A DNA stretch of 64,000 bases from NCBI RefSeq assembly GCF_000208745.1, contig NC_030853.1, positions 10,326,252 through 10,390,251 of the forward strand, in the 5' to 3' direction. Under the pieces are notes generated by a model that saw only the letters and a program-made list of their open reading frames with translations, was not told the origin of the DNA and did no database searches. The stretch's first letter is position 1; each line of letters starts with the position of its first letter. Of this stretch, positions 1-11,915 are shown one piece after another. Both the position numbers and the translations under genes were made by a program. Origin of the DNA: Theobroma cacao (Eukaryota > Streptophyta > Magnoliopsida > Malvales > Malvaceae).

Positions 1-621
1 TAAATGGGCTGATTTTCCTTTAAAATAATATTAAATCATGGAAAAGTGCCATGTGTCACTTTTCCATTAGCCCGTTTTTTAAATTTCATCCTTTAAACTT
101 TAATTTTTCACCACTTAAAATACAATAGTTATTCATACCAAAAATAAATAAATCCTATGACTTTGACAAGTTTTGGGTGCTGAAAAATACGATTTTTACC
201 CCGGGGTGACAAAATTACCATTTTGTCTCCTATGTTTCGAAAATTACCGGAATTGAAATTTTTTACTTCCTATCATTAAATTACACTCCAAATAGTTAAT
301 CTTGTTCAAAAATTTCACTCCATGATCAAATTATTATCTTAGGTGGCAAAATGATGATTTTACCCCTAAACATAAAAATTTTCAATTTTTCCCCAAATGA
401 ATCCTCGAACTCCGTACAATCATTTTTAGTCATTCCTGGATTGTAAAATATTAAATTTTATCCTACGATTCCTATTTGAACTAGTTCGAGGTTAAATCAA
501 CTCAAGGGTACCGTTAGGTACAATACCGGGTTTCGTCTATTCTTAGGAGCTTTCCTAGCGTAATAACATGCTATTCAGTGCATGTATGTCATGACATGTG
601 TTTATAGGGTTGGGTTTTACA
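1..621 (-). repeat. Tekay 3' LTR, U3-side portion
   Basis: This matches 7790-8409 and the end of 17467-20374 nearly base for base. In element orientation the LTR begins TGTAAAACCCAACCC at 621, directly after the polypurine tract. The rest lies beyond the left edge. Confidence 0.9.
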
Positions 622-640
622 ATTCTATCCCCCTTAAAAT
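622..640 (-). other. Polypurine tract of the Tekay element
   Basis: On the minus strand the purine-rich run TTTTAAGGGGGATAGAAT sits directly before the LTR start TGTAAAACCC. This is where plus-strand DNA synthesis is primed. The neighbouring LARD elements have similar tracts. Confidence 0.75.
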
Positions 641-660
641 AAAATTTTGACCTCAAAATT

Positions 661-801
661 TCACTTACCAGATTCGAAAAATAGATGCGGGTATTGGTTC
701 CTCATCTGATGCTCTACTTCCCATGTCATTTCCTCCATTCGAGCACTTTTCCACAACACTTTGACCGTTGAAATACTCTTGTTCCTCAATACTCGATCCT
801 T
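661..801 (-). pseudogene. Chromodomain, C-terminal end of Tekay polyprotein
   Basis: In frame with the integrase tail upstream but separated from it by one TGA (802-804), the minus strand encodes KVLWKSARMEEMTWE followed by EHQMRNQYPHLF and a terminal TGA at 661-663. The VLW...TWE spacing and the final YPHLF are the hallmark of chromovirus chromodomains. In characterised members this domain binds histone marks and steers integration toward heterochromatin. The stop between integrase and chromodomain looks like a TGG to TGA change, so the domain could be made only by readthrough. Confidence 0.82.
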
Positions 802-1830
802 TCAATCCAAGATGCTCACAGGTTGTACTTCGAACTTCAAATCGTCATGCAACTCGATCGGAGGTGCTTCGAGGATGTGAGAGGGATCTGGTACATATTT
901 CTTAAGCATGCAGACACGGAAAACGTTGTGGATCCGATCTAACTCTAAAGGTAGTTCTAACCGATAAGCCACTAGTCCAATTCTCTCAGTGATTCGGAAT
1001 GGTCCAATATACCTTGGGTTAAGCTTTCCCCGCTTCGCAAATCGAATCACACCTTTTCATAGAGAAACCTTAAGAAAAACTCTATCATCGATCTTAAACT
1101 CCAAGTCTTTTCTCCATTTATCGGCATAGCTCTTCTGCCTATCTTGGGCTACCTTTAGCCTCTCTCGTATAACCTTGATATTGTCATTAGTTAGATCGAT
1201 CAACTCCACACTAACTAACTTTCTTTCACCCACTTCATCCCAACAAAGTGGAGTACGACATTTCCTTCCATATAAAGCTTCGTACGGTGCCATACCAATG
1301 CTAGACTAGAAGCTGTTGTTGTAAGCAAATTCCACTAACAGCAAGTGTCTATCCCAACTCCCAAGAAAATCCATGACACAAGCCCTCAACATATCCTCCA
1401 TAGTCTAGATAGTCATCTTTGACTGACCATCCGTCTGTGGGTGAAAAGCAGTGCTAAATTTCAATTTGGTTTCAAGAGCTTCTTGAAATTTCGGCTAGAG
1501 TCGAGAAGTGAATCGAGGATCTCGGTCTGACACTATAGAAACGGGAACTCCATGTAGCCTCACAATCTCATCTATATAGAGTTGAGCCAGCTTTTCAATA
1601 GAGTATGTACTATGGACAGCTAAAAAGTGAGCGAACTTAGTCAACCGATCTACGATCACCCAGATCGTATCCTTTCCCCTCTGTGTCCGTGACATTCCCA
1701 AAACAAAATCCATAGTTACATGCTCCCATTTTTACTCGGGAAAAGGTAAAGACTGAACTGTACCTGCTGGCCTCTGTTGCTTCGCCTTCACTTGCTGACA
1801 TACGAGACACTTTGCTACGAATTCTGCTAC
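802..1830 (-). pseudogene. Integrase of Tekay element, broken
   Basis: Core pieces can be read on the minus strand. The first catalytic Asp is in [12 protein letters not shown] and the second in [10 protein letters not shown] (about 1495-1713). A MAPYEALYGRKCRTP block at 1057-1293 and the C-terminal GPFRITERIG (GPY/F) module at 802-1050 follow. Between 1300 and 1495 the reading is DGQSKMTI, where the family has Glu as the third acid of the DD-E triad: it is Lys here. In-frame stops and at least two frame changes separate the blocks. The encoded enzyme would insert the cDNA copy into chromosomes; this copy cannot. Confidence 0.88.
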
Positions 1831-2640
1831 GTCTCGCTTCACACCTGGACACCAATAATTCTCCCTGATGTCCTATACATCTTGATGCTTCCCGGATGTA
1901 ATGCATAGGTAGATGAATGGGCTTCTTCCATGATTGCCTGTCTCAGCTGGTTTCCCTCAGGAACACAAACTCGGTCTCTAAACATCAAGACATTATCCTC
2001 TCTGAATCTGAACTCACTGACTCCCCCATCGATCAATTTTTGAATTTCTTTTCTTAACTCATCATCAGACCTCTGAATGTCCTTAATCTGATTAAGTAAC
2101 GAAGGTCGCACAATGAAGCTTGCCAATAAGGATCCATCTTCACCATTTCTGAACTGGACCTTAAGAGATTTCATCTCTAATAATGTTGAAAAATAACAAC
2201 TTTGAAGTGCAGCTAAAGACGATGAAGACTTACGACTTAAGGCATCAGGTACAACGTTCGCCTGTCCCGGATGATAGTCTATCACCAAGTCATAATCTTT
2301 TATCAACTCCAACCATCGCCTTTACCTCAAATTAAGCTCCTTTTGAGTGAACAAATATTTTAAACTCTTGTGAACCGTAAATATCAACAATGCTCACCAT
2401 ACAAGTAATGCCTCTAGATTTTTAAAGCAAACACCACTGTTGCTAACTCTAAATCATGGGTAGGGTAATTTGTTTCATGCCTCTTTAGATGTCCAGAAGC
2501 ATAAGCCACAACTTTTTCATCCTACATCAGTACGCACCCCAACCCAACTTTGAGGTATCACTATATACTACAAACCCCTTACCACTCACAGGAAGTGTCA
2601 ATACTAGAGTAGATGTTAATCGGTTCTTCAGGTCCTGAAA
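1831..2640 (-). pseudogene. RNase H and integrase zinc-finger region of Tekay element, broken
   Basis: Minus-strand translation gives MELIKDYDLVIDYHPGQANV followed by PDALSRKSS, the typical end of the Ty3/Gypsy RNase H (positions about 2220-2312). It continues into the integrase N-terminal segment, with REDNVLMFRDRVCVPEG and LHPGSIKMY belonging to the H2C2 zinc-binding part. From 2312 to 2640 only fragments of RNase H remain, with multiple stops. RNase H removes the RNA template during reverse transcription. Confidence 0.8.
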
Positions 2641-3388
2641 TCAACTTTCACACACATCGTCCCACTCAAACTTTACTCCCATAGGAGTTAAACGGTTCAA
2701 CGGAGTTGCTATTAAGGAAAATTCCTGAACAAACCTCTGATAATAACCGGGTAATTCGAGGAAACTACGAATCTCTGTCACTGCCTTAGGCTGCTCCCAT
2801 TGTAAAATTGCCTCTATCTTCTTGGGATCAACATATATTCCAACTCCCGATACTACATGTCCCAAGAATACCACTTCCTGTAACCAAAACTCACACTTCG
2901 AAAACTTTGCATACAACTGTCTTTCCCACAAAGTTTGTAATACTATACGCAACTGGGTAACGTGCTTATCATTATCTCTCGAGTAAACCAAGATGTCATC
3001 AATGAACATAATAACAAACTTGTCCAAGCAAGGGTGGAACACCCTGTTCATGAGATCCATAAAAGTTGCCGGTTCATTAGTTAACCCGAAAGGCATGACC
3101 AAGAACTCATAATGATCGTACCGAGTCCTGAACGCTGTCTTGGGTACATCCTATTCTTTAATCCTCAACTGATGATACCCAGACCTCATATCAACCTTAG
3201 AAAACACTGTAGCTCCCTGTAATTGATCGAAAAGATCATCAATCGTTAACAACAGATACTTGTTCTTATGGTCATTCTGTTAAGCTGTCGGTAATCTATA
3301 CATAACCGAAGTGTACCGTCTTTCTTTTTCACAAATAAAATTAGTGCTCCCCATGGAGATGTACTAGGGTGTTTAAAACCCTTGTCTA
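2641..3388 (-). pseudogene. Reverse transcriptase of Tekay element, broken
   Basis: The minus strand encodes [20 protein letters not shown] and then FIDDILVYS, the YxDD-type active site with both Asp codons near 2995-3000. [16 protein letters not shown] and FLGHVVSG are the conserved blocks that follow. Upstream, 3103-3388 still shows RT fingers sequence, but with stops and a frame change. The family motif FGLTNAPATF reads NEPATF here. The remaining open stretch is 153 codons, far below the usual domain. Confidence 0.9.
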
Positions 3389-4115
3389 CTAATTCTTTAA
3401 ACTGTATTTTAACTCCTTCAACTCTGTCGAAGCCATTCTATATGGAGGAATAGAGATAGGGGCAGTACTTGGAAATAAGTCAATGGTGAATTCGAGCTCA
3501 CGATTGGGAGGAAGTCCCGGTAATTCATCAGGAAATACATCAGGGAACTCACTTACTACGGGGACATTCTCTAACTTAGGTTCCTCCCTCGATATATCAA
3601 TCACGTGAGCCAAGTATGTCGGATATCCCTTTTGCACCAATTTCAAAGCTTTGAGGGTCGAGATTACACAAAATGGTAATACTCGACGCTCCCCCATAAA
3701 TACAACTTTTGCTCCCTCTAAACTTTGGAGAATCACTTCGTTCTTAAAACAATCCACTTTTGCTCGATGATCAGACAACCAATCCATACCCAAGATCAAA
3801 TCAAAGTCCCGAATCTCCAAAGGGATTAAATTACCCATAAATTCTTCTTCCCCAACTTTAATACCACAGTCTCTATAATACGTATTTCTTACTAACCGCT
3901 CACCTAGAGGAGTATGCACTACAATCTCTTCCTCTAATGGCGACAGGTTCCTATTTGAGAATGATGCAAATGATATGCTCACGTATGATCTATCGGAGCC
4001 CGAATCTGTCAAAACATGTGCATTTCTATCAAACACAATCATAGTACCTATCACTGTGCTAGGTCGAACTCGAGTTTCATCTCAGTCACTGCAAAAACCC
4101 TGGTCAAAATTTGGG
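3389..4115 (-). pseudogene. Aspartic protease and RT N-terminal linker of Tekay element
   Basis: The longest open stretch here is 221 codons. It contains VLTDSGSDRSYVS, in which DSG is the catalytic aspartate motif of retroviral-type proteases, and RDFDLILGMDWLSDH, the flap/hydrophobic block typical of the family. It then runs into the protease-RT linker (VSEFPDVFPDELPGLPP). The protease would cut Gag-Pol into mature proteins. This is the best preserved domain of the element, but it is cut off from gag and RT by frame changes. Confidence 0.86.
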
Positions 4116-4116
4116 G

Positions 4117-5444
4117 CTACGGTTTAGAAGATGGCTGCTCTGGGGTATTACTCCCCATGCCTGACCGTATCACTGGGCCCTGTTTGGCTTGTGATCTCGA
4201 AGTGTCTCTCTGTTGTATACTAGGATGAGTCAGAAGAGTAGAAGTAGTTACTGTATCCCGTCTTAATTGAGGACAATGTCTCTTGATATGCCCCTGTTGG
4301 CCGCATTGAAAACACTTTATAGGCTTTCTACATGACCCAACATGAAATCCTCCGCAATTACGGCATCTGTCCAATCCTCCTGAAGTCCCCCCTGACTACT
4401 CCTCATTGGCCAATCAAATCTAGAAGATCTCGACTATGACTGTTGAGATGAAGGTCTAGTGGATGCCACAGACGCTGAGGTAATACTTCCTATAGTAGAT
4501 GTTGAATCTCTACCTCTCTTTGAAGATTGACCTGGGAACGTAGGCGAATTCCTTCTCTTTGCAAACTCAGCTCGGATCCGTTTATTCTCAGTGGCGAGCT
4601 TCTCAGCCCGAAAGGCCATCTGCACAACTTCCTTATACGACTCCTTACCAATCACTATCATACGCTTTCGTATCTCATTACGGAGTCCCTCCTCAAAGTA
4701 GTTTACCTGGTCTTGTTCCAATCTCACCAACTCAAGTACATAAGACATCAGCTCGTTAAAACAAGTTTCATACTCCTCAATGGTCATGTTTCCTTGTTTC
4801 AAGCTCATAAATTCTCTCTTTTTCTCTTTTTGATGGAAATAGGTGTAGCACTGACCATCGAACTCGCGGAGGAAATCCGTCCAAGTCAGAGGTATAAGAG
4901 AGCGAGACTTTATTGAACTCCACCAGGTACAAGCTCTCTTCTCAAATAATCGTGTAACCACCTTCAATTTCATCTCATCATCTAATCCCATATCTGCCAG
5001 TGTCTTTAATACCTGAATAACTCAATCCTTAGCTACGGTCGCATCTAACTCACCAGTAAACGAGACGTAACCTAACTGTCTAGTTTCTTTCAATTTCTTA
5101 GAAATGGAGACGTCCGGTGTTTGGAGTGGAATAGGAGGTGGTGGTATTGGGGCTATTACAGGGAAAACAGCGGGTGGAACTGGACCATCTTGAGCCTGGC
5201 CCGTAAGAGCAGCGAGAAAAGTCATTAATGCCTGAGCTACCTCGGGTGACATGGTAGGTACGCTAGGAGCATCAACAGGTGGTGGAGGAGGTACAGGAAT
5301 GTCAATAGGCTCAGCAATAGGAGCTACTATAAAAGAAGACTCAACCGACTCCTCTTCTATGGAATCCGACAGACTTTGTCTAAGGCGACCTTTTCCCCTA
5401 CCGGTAGATCTAGTGATAGGTGGTAGCTGACGTCGAGGAGGCAT
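4117..5444 (-). pseudogene. gag of Tekay element with CCHC zinc knuckle, broken
   Basis: The start codon is at 5442-5444 (MPPRRQLPPITRSTGRGKG). A proline-rich N-terminus is followed by one in-frame TGA near 5022. The capsid-like gag domain continues in the same frame at 4434-4991, with RACTWWSS, FLREFDGQCYTY and KQGNMTIEEYE as typical blocks. A TAG and a frameshift near 4430 precede the nucleocapsid knuckle CFQCGQQGHIKRHC (C-X2-C-X4-H-X4-C) at 4117-4374. Gag forms the particle that packages the RNA. The leader and primer site lie directly upstream. Confidence 0.9.
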
Positions 5445-5624
5445 AATGATCTACAAAAAGAACGGAATTGATTTAGATGACTTAGGACTCTATATGCAAC
5501 TACATGTAACTAACTAATCTTAACTAGGCCACACTAACATTGTAAATTATTTTAAAATAACTTTAAATCTAAGAACTTTAAAAATCAAAAACTTCTCTCA
5601 AAACCATAAGCTTTTAAACTGAAA

Positions 5625-5636
5625 GCTTCGATACCA
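5625..5636 (-). other. Primer-binding site, initiator-Met tRNA type
   Basis: Seven bases inside the 5' LTR, the minus strand reads TGGTATCGAAGC. The usual initiator-Met site is TGGTATCAGAGC, so two bases differ. Minus-strand cDNA synthesis starts here. Confidence 0.75.
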
Positions 5637-5643
5637 ACCAAAT

Positions 5644-8409
5644 TGTCATGACTCGGAACCTCCCTTGGGCCCATGACAATCTTCGCGACGTCCCGATTGA
5701 CACTCATTATTTGAAATGCCAATCGGAACCCCGCAAGGCTTACGTATCAGTTTCTTGCCTTTTTTGTGAGCAATCGTTGTTAAACATTCCGTTTTAAACA
5801 ATTACTATTCAAAATATTGATTAAAATATAGCATTTTTATTTAAAATAATTTTTATAGAAACACGTGTAAGAAATCTTTTGTAACGTGGAAGTAAAATAA
5901 ATTCATACATACAATAATTTACAAAGTTATAATATACAATAATAATTACAATGACAAGTGGCCCATAAATACACCAAGTGTTGGTGATAGTAACTTACTG
6001 TCTGTGAGATAGAGGGGTCAACTGGAATCCTCGACAAAATCGGGTATCTACAAGCTACCACAAGCCTGAAATATTTGGAAAGGAGGTGGGTGAGATTTTG
6101 CAATCTCAATGAATAAATAGACATTATCATAAATATCTAAAGGTGAGTAAAATGGAGACAAGTTGAAACAACAAATCACAAACCATTGAATAAGGTTTTC
6201 AATTTATTTCTTAAACCATAAAATATTTGTAATCTACCAAAACAGTTGTTAAGGCTTATGACTTTTATTAGAAACAGGGCTCAAGCCAAAAACTAGTCCT
6301 CGGGGATACCTTGACCGAGGCATCTAACCAAGTCTGCCAAGGTTGTTAAAATGTTTACATGTTAAACACATGTTAGTTTTGAAAACAAGCCGATCCTTGG
6401 CGTTGACCGAGTTACACATTCACGTGGGGGTTTGACGTGAAGTGAGCTCTAACACTACCCCAGGAGTTACCCTCATCACCTCTACAACTGGGTTTACCGT
6501 ACCCCTCTAATAAGCAGTCCACGGAAACCCACCACTGCACTGACTAAACCCACCAATTTTAATAAAATTTCGACAATATAACATGGCTTTTATTTATTTA
6601 CCCAGCCTGCATAGTAAAAGACAACTTACATAAATTCCTAATGCAATTATAAAATATAGCCACATATACTCATATATCATAAGCCATTGATAGGAAAATA
6701 TATTTTCCAGGACAATTGGCAGCTTCCAATTACTCAATTTCATGATCAAAAGTTTCTTCTTTCAGACAATCAACACAATATATTTATTTGTCACATTTAT
6801 TTCTAAAACATCAAAAGTCCTATTTTAATCTCATTTTCGTTTCATAAAATACATAAAGAGCATTTTAAAATAAACTCTAGATAATTTACAATAATAATAG
6901 GTTTACTCACCGTTTGTACAAATTAAATGCTTTCTAGGTGCCCCGATCACTGCTCGTCAAGTACGACTTCCTTGCCTTTACCGAAAGGCTTTCCTTCTTG
7001 ACACATTGCAAAAATTACACAATTCACCACATTGATGCTAAATCACTATATAATTGACTTAAATCCTATACTAATGCATGGTATGAAATGCAATAGCCTA
7101 AAACGGCTTAAACGCGGTATTAACCTATTTTTGGCACATTACCTGATAAATTGCTAACGCGCTCCATTTTAGCTTTAAATTGTCCCATTTTCTCTCCAAC
7201 ATTTCTAACCATTAAATATCAGCCAATAACCCTCTAAAATCACCAAAATCAGCTCACTTCCTCCTTGAAAAATTCGGTCAAAAATGGGACATTAACTCGT
7301 TAAATTTTCCACTTTGTTTTTCTATCACATTTAACCATTTTTCATCATTTTCTCTTCATTTCTCTTAGAATAAAAATCAGTTCATCGTCATTGTACATCA
7401 TTGAATATTCGGCCAAGGGTGGGCATTGTGAGAATTTCATGCTTTCTTGCCCAATTTAATTTCTATACACATTTAACTAACTAAAACTACCAATTTAACC
7501 AAGAATCAAAACATAAAAATTTCAAAATCCTTCCTCTTGAAATTCGGCCAACCCTTGGTATCACTTTTTGATCTCTCTCCTCAAGCATGCTAAATGGAAA
7601 CAAAGGCATAGGAAAGGTAGAAATCAAGCTGAAGTCAAAAAATCTTACCATTAGACGCGTAAATGGACGAAAAATGCGAATTCCCCTTTGAATTTTCTAG
7701 TTTTCCTTTTGTTTTTCTCTTTTCTTCCTTTCCTCTCTATTTTCTTTCTTATTTTCTCCTTATAGCCGACCATCACCTGATGTGAGATTTAAATGGGCTG
7801 ATTTTTCTTTAAAATAATATTAAATCATGGAAAAGTGCCATGTGTCACTTTTCCATTGGCCCGTTTTTAAAATTTCATCCTTTAAACTTTAATTTTTCAC
7901 CACTTAAAATACCATAGTTATTCATACCAAAAATAAATAAATGCTATGATTTTTACAAGCTTTGGGTGGTGAAAAGTACGATTTTTAACCCAGGGTGACA
8001 AAATTACCGTTTTGCCCCTATGTTTCGAAAATTACCAAAATTGAAAATTTTCACTTCCTATCATTAAATTATACTCCAAATAGTTAATCTTGGTCAAAAA
8101 TTTCACTCCATGAACAAATTATTATCTTAGGTGGCAAAATGATGATTTTGCCCCTAAACATCAAAACTTTCAATTTTTCTCCAAATGAACCCTCGAACTC
8201 CGAACAATCATTTTTAGTCATTCCTGGACTTTAAAATATTAAATTTCATCCTACGATTCCTATTTGAACTAGTTCTTGGTTAAATCAACTCAAGTGTACC
8301 GTTAGGTACAATACCGGGTTTCGTCTATTCTTAGGAGCTTTCCTAGCATAATAACATGTTATTCAGTGCATGTATGTCATGACATGTGTTTATAAGGTCA
8401 GGTTTTATA
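5644..8409 (-). repeat. Tekay 5' LTR, about 2.77 kb
   Basis: The terminus is TGTCATGACTCGG at 5644. On the other side the U3 start has decayed (TATA where the sister copy has TACA). Nearly the whole LTR aligns with the solo LTR at 17467-20374. On the minus strand a TATA-like TATAAGG lies near 7758-7764. A U5 hairpin lies at 5693-5726, and a pyrimidine-rich 3' splice-like signal near 6080 matches the one in the sister LTRs. No gene is present; short frames inside are incidental. Confidence 0.88.
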
Positions 8410-8471
8410 GAGTGTTTATCGAGACACTGCGGCGGTTGTCACGGGCTCGAGGGGAGTACCGGGTCATGACA
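8410..8471 (+). repeat. Inverted 62-bp tip of a Tekay-type LTR
   Basis: This matches the last 60 bp of the plus-oriented LTR ending at 45544: the core CGGCGGTTGTCACGGGCTCG is identical, and both end in a TCRTGACA form. It abuts the opposite-oriented LTR 5644-8409, so 5644-8471 appears to have terminal inverted repeats of about 60 bp. It is absent from the 3' LTR of the same element, so it is not part of the normal LTR. Confidence 0.7.
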
Positions 8472-9511
8472 CAAGGTTAATTATGTGGTGTACTAGAAAC
8501 CTAAGAACATAAATAGAGGTATAAATGGATGAGTACATATCCAAATATCTCGGAAGATAAGTGCATGCTTTTAGATTGAATGTGCTTGAAGGATTGATGA
8601 ACACATAAGTAACTAAGTGTTTGGAAATGCATAGAATTTCGAAAAGAATACATCAAACTACAAGTGCCAAAGAAGATGGTTAATAGTACTTTGGAATATT
8701 TTACATGCATGATGAGGTAATGTGGTATTTGGAATTGTCAAGGAGCCTAATGGCTAAACCATGGGTTACGTGGTCACGTGATGTGAGTTTGAAAATGGAT
8801 ATTGGCAGTGATATTGAAAGGTACTTAGGTAAAATCCTATTTCAAGTTATGTAATTACCAGCATTGATTGTGTAGATGCAAAAAGGAAAATAATAGCACA
8901 TTGGTGTAAAGGAATAGTACGAGAAGATTGAAGGTAATCCTGATAATGAAGCTGGCTAATGAGAATTCCCTAATGTGGAAATTAGAATTCAAAAAAATGC
9001 AAGATGTGCACACGACTCCCATGAATCTAAATCTTAAGTGACTAACTAATATCGGGATGAATAAGGACATATAAGATGGAAGTATAAAAGGTAAATGAGA
9101 AACGAAGATGACTCTTAGGAATTGTGGTATTGCATAAGAGGAAAGGATGAATTAAAGAAAACATTTGAAGGATCAATAAGATCATAAAGCATATGCGGAT
9201 ACCGGATTGTAATTGGATGAAATGATATTTAGCGATTGAAATGTGGTTAATGACATTGTGATGCAAGGATGCGTAATATGATGAAACTTATGTATATGGA
9301 TGGAAATGATAAAAGAAAAGCTTAAGTTTGTAAGTACATAAAGTTATGCATTAGCATATTATGAGTGCATGTGGACGATATAAGGGATAAAGTATGATAG
9401 AATGTAAGCTGAAAGATAACTCAAATGTCCAAAGGGTAATTTGGGAATTGATTATATTTGGATGTTTGTGGACTAACTATGATCTGTGGATATGAAATGG
9501 AAGGATAAACT
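8472..9511 (+). mobile_element. LARD-B internal region, part 1 (non-coding)
   Basis: This segment is homologous, as reverse complement, to parts of 47601-49027 (for example 9020-9160 against about 48850-48975). It is AT-rich and holds no frame with a recognisable domain. I read it as the interior of a large non-autonomous LTR element, continuing at 10718 after an LTR insertion. Confidence 0.6.
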
Positions 9512-10717
9512 TGTGAGACCTCGACCTCCATAGGCATGTAATTAGAAGTAGACGCGATAAAATGGACTAGGGGTAATTTTGTCATTTCCCTTACTAAGCT
9601 CCGAGAAGTAGATTTCAAATAATATTAAGGCCTAAGTAGGCCTAAGGCATAAATGAATGATGAAAATAAGGATAAAATGACGAAAGAAATAGAAATAATG
9701 ATGATTTCCAAGGTAGTGGCAAAATGGTCATTTTTCATCTCAAGTTAAAATTTTAAGTTTTCTTGAACCTGAGTATTTCTAGACTATTATAGACTTTGTC
9801 CCATAGTCAAAACAGTAAAAAGATTGCACAAAGGATTGGAGGAGAGCAAGCCAACTTGTTAAGGGCATTTTCGTAATTTATGTAGAGTTTTTATAAGCTT
9901 TAGCTATAAATATCATTTTTCCAGTAGCTTCTTCATTTCTCTAGCAGATTCTTCTTCTTCGCATCCCAACTCACATTTCTTTCATCCTCCATGAAAGCTT
10001 CTCTCAAAGCTTCCATCACCTTCTCGAGTTAACCTCAAATTTCATGCTTTTACACACCTTGTTATAGGGTTTTTCATACTCTTTTACTCTTTCACCTTAA
10101 AAACCCTCAAAAGTCTTACTCCTATACTTTCTCTCACTACTAGGTGTTTTAGAGAGAGAAAAAGAGAGCTTCTATAATAACTTGAAAACTTTTAGAAAGG
10201 GATTTAATTATAAAGTTACCAAGGTTCCAACGAAGCCCCACCGCCCCATTTGGACCATTAGAGGAAGTTGGAGTTGGGTAAATATTTAACAAATACCAAT
10301 CCGTAGCTAGTGGGGATCGAGATTAAGGAGACCTCTCGTATTCACCCTTTGGTAGGTATATGACATTCAATAGCTGTGCCCTCACCCAAGTCACTCCGCT
10401 GGTCGTCAAGAATTTTACATGTGTATTTACACTCGATGTAAATCGCTAAGATCTAGACTACAAACAATAGATGTATATGTGATATGATGATGCTAATATG
10501 AGATGGAAATGAATGACAAATTTTGGATTAGTACAAATATAAATATTTGGTTGTCTTGTTTATTATCGAAATACATATAGTTAAGAATAAAGATTTGTGG
10601 TTAGAAATGATGGTGGGAATGATGAAATAGAATTTCATAAATAGGCTTGCTTGGGCTTAGTGGGCTGTGCCCATTGGGCTCTTGTGCTGGTCATGGCCTG
10701 AAATTTGGGTTGTGACA
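9512..10717 (+). repeat. Solo LTR-A, internally deleted (1.2 kb)
   Basis: It starts TGTGAGACCTCGACC and ends GGGTTGTGACA, and is flanked by perfect 5-bp duplications AAACT (9507-9511 and 10718-10722). The U3 and R parts are normal. From about 10300 the sequence jumps to the U5 end, so the minisatellite and palindrome blocks of full copies are missing. No coding content. Confidence 0.92.
9905..9912 (+). promoter_or_regulatory. TATA box of LTR-A (9512 copy)
   Basis: TATAAATA in the context GCTATAAATATC, followed within 20 bp by the CTTC-rich block common to all LTR-A copies. Likely the retroelement promoter core; transcription start not known. Confidence 0.55.
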
Positions 10718-11882
10718 AAACTAGACATGCCAAAGTTGAGGAAAGTAAAATAGGTTTCTTATACATGGTAATGGATGTTGACATTTAATAGATGCATATA
10801 TAAGTATATGTGGAGTTACTCATGTCATCGGTGGGAATAAAGAATCATTTTTAGTGATTTGAGAATTGAACACAGTATACTTGATGAGTTGCATAGGTAG
10901 TACAATAATAAGATATACCATTAGAAATTGAGCTATGTGGATAGAAGGAGAATCCTAAGAGTAATAGCCAAAAATAAATAAATAAATAAAATAATATGAT
11001 CGAGATGGAGGAGTAAAGGGAGTGTTATCTCATAGTTATGCTAAGCTTTCTATGTGGCAATAGAACCATGGATGGAGAATAAATGGTGATAGTATTATAA
11101 TGTGAGTATTTGGAGGAATTGAGTAAGACAGATAAAAATCTAATTTTGTTAAGGATGGTCAAAAAGTTTTAAGTTATAATGATGATGATATATTTTAAGA
11201 CATGAAAGACTAGAATTAGTGAAAAGAATTTGATGATGAATGGATGAAGTACAATTAAAATAAAGATTTATGAGTGAGTTGCCTTCCGTACGATTTGGAT
11301 TGCATTGAATTAAGGATAATGTAGAAGCATGAATCTTGGAATGCACAATGTAATGGAAAAACTAAGAAGATTTAAAGTGCCTAAAACCAAAGTAAACATA
11401 AAGTATTTGAGAATAATTGAAGGCATTAACCTCCCCCAACGTTTGGAGTACGTGTAGGAATGAATATGGCATTTTTATAATGCTGTAAGCTATATAATAG
11501 TGTATGGGGATAAGATGAATGAATGTCGAGAAGTTAGACAAGGAGTGAAGTAATAAGATGTTGATTGGGTATACATAAGTATATATAATATGTGATCGAA
11601 ATAGCTATGATTGAGATGGAGTTATGGTTCAAATTTAATGATAGTGATAAAGGCATACTCGGTGTCTTAATATAAGAGATAATGATGGTGAAGGGTGCTC
11701 CTGATCTGATTCTAAAAGATGATAATAGACATAAGTGATATATTCTAGTCGAACTAGAGGTGAACAAGATAAATAAATCAAAATTCCCTATAAAGGGAGG
11801 AGTGGAATAAAATCATAGAGTGAGATTGATAACCCGACACTGACGTGAATTCGAGGATGAATTCTATTTAAGTGGGGCAGAC
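10718..11882 (+). mobile_element. LARD-B internal region, part 2 (non-coding)
   Basis: This continues 8472-9511 beyond the AAACT duplication. The stretch 10723-10850 matches the reverse complement of about 39680-39790 in LARD-A, and 11560-11880 matches about 47610-47890. No domain-bearing frame is present. It ends in a polypurine tract, so its sense strand is plus. Confidence 0.65.
11867..11882 (+). other. Polypurine tract of LARD-B (plus copy)
   Basis: TTTAAGTGGGGCAGAC lies immediately before an LTR start (TATAATACCC, with TG decayed to TA). The minus copy has nearly the same tract at 47601-47617. Confidence 0.6.
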
Positions 11883-11915
11883 TATAATACCCTGTACTTT
11901 AATATGGTGGCTAAT
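11883..11915 (+). repeat. 33-bp stub of LARD-B 3' LTR
   Basis: TATAATACCCTGTACTTTAA and the following GGTGGCTAAT match the LARD-B LTR start as read from 47600 backward. The rest is lost: at 11916 an LTR-A start follows. Confidence 0.55.

Larger units (their letters stand above)
1..8409 (-). mobile_element. Ty3/Gypsy chromovirus (Tekay/Del type), degenerate, 3' LTR cut by window edge
   Basis: Read on the minus strand, the order is LTR (5644-8409), primer-binding site, gag with CCHC knuckle, aspartic protease, RT, RNase H, integrase, chromodomain, polypurine tract and the start of the 3' LTR (621 down to 1). RT before integrase defines Ty3/Gypsy. A chromodomain after the integrase GPF module marks a chromovirus, and the integrase tail (a KYVPDPSH stretch) fits the Tekay/Del clade. 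The two LTR portions (1-621 and about 7790-8409) look roughly 95% alike by eye. With many stops and frameshifts, this points to an old, immobile copy. The outer end of the 3' LTR lies outside the window, so no target duplication can be checked. Confidence 0.93.

Noticed and set aside
4016..4916. Plus-strand frames of 66-129 codons
   Set aside because: They are antisense shadows of the Tekay gag and protease.
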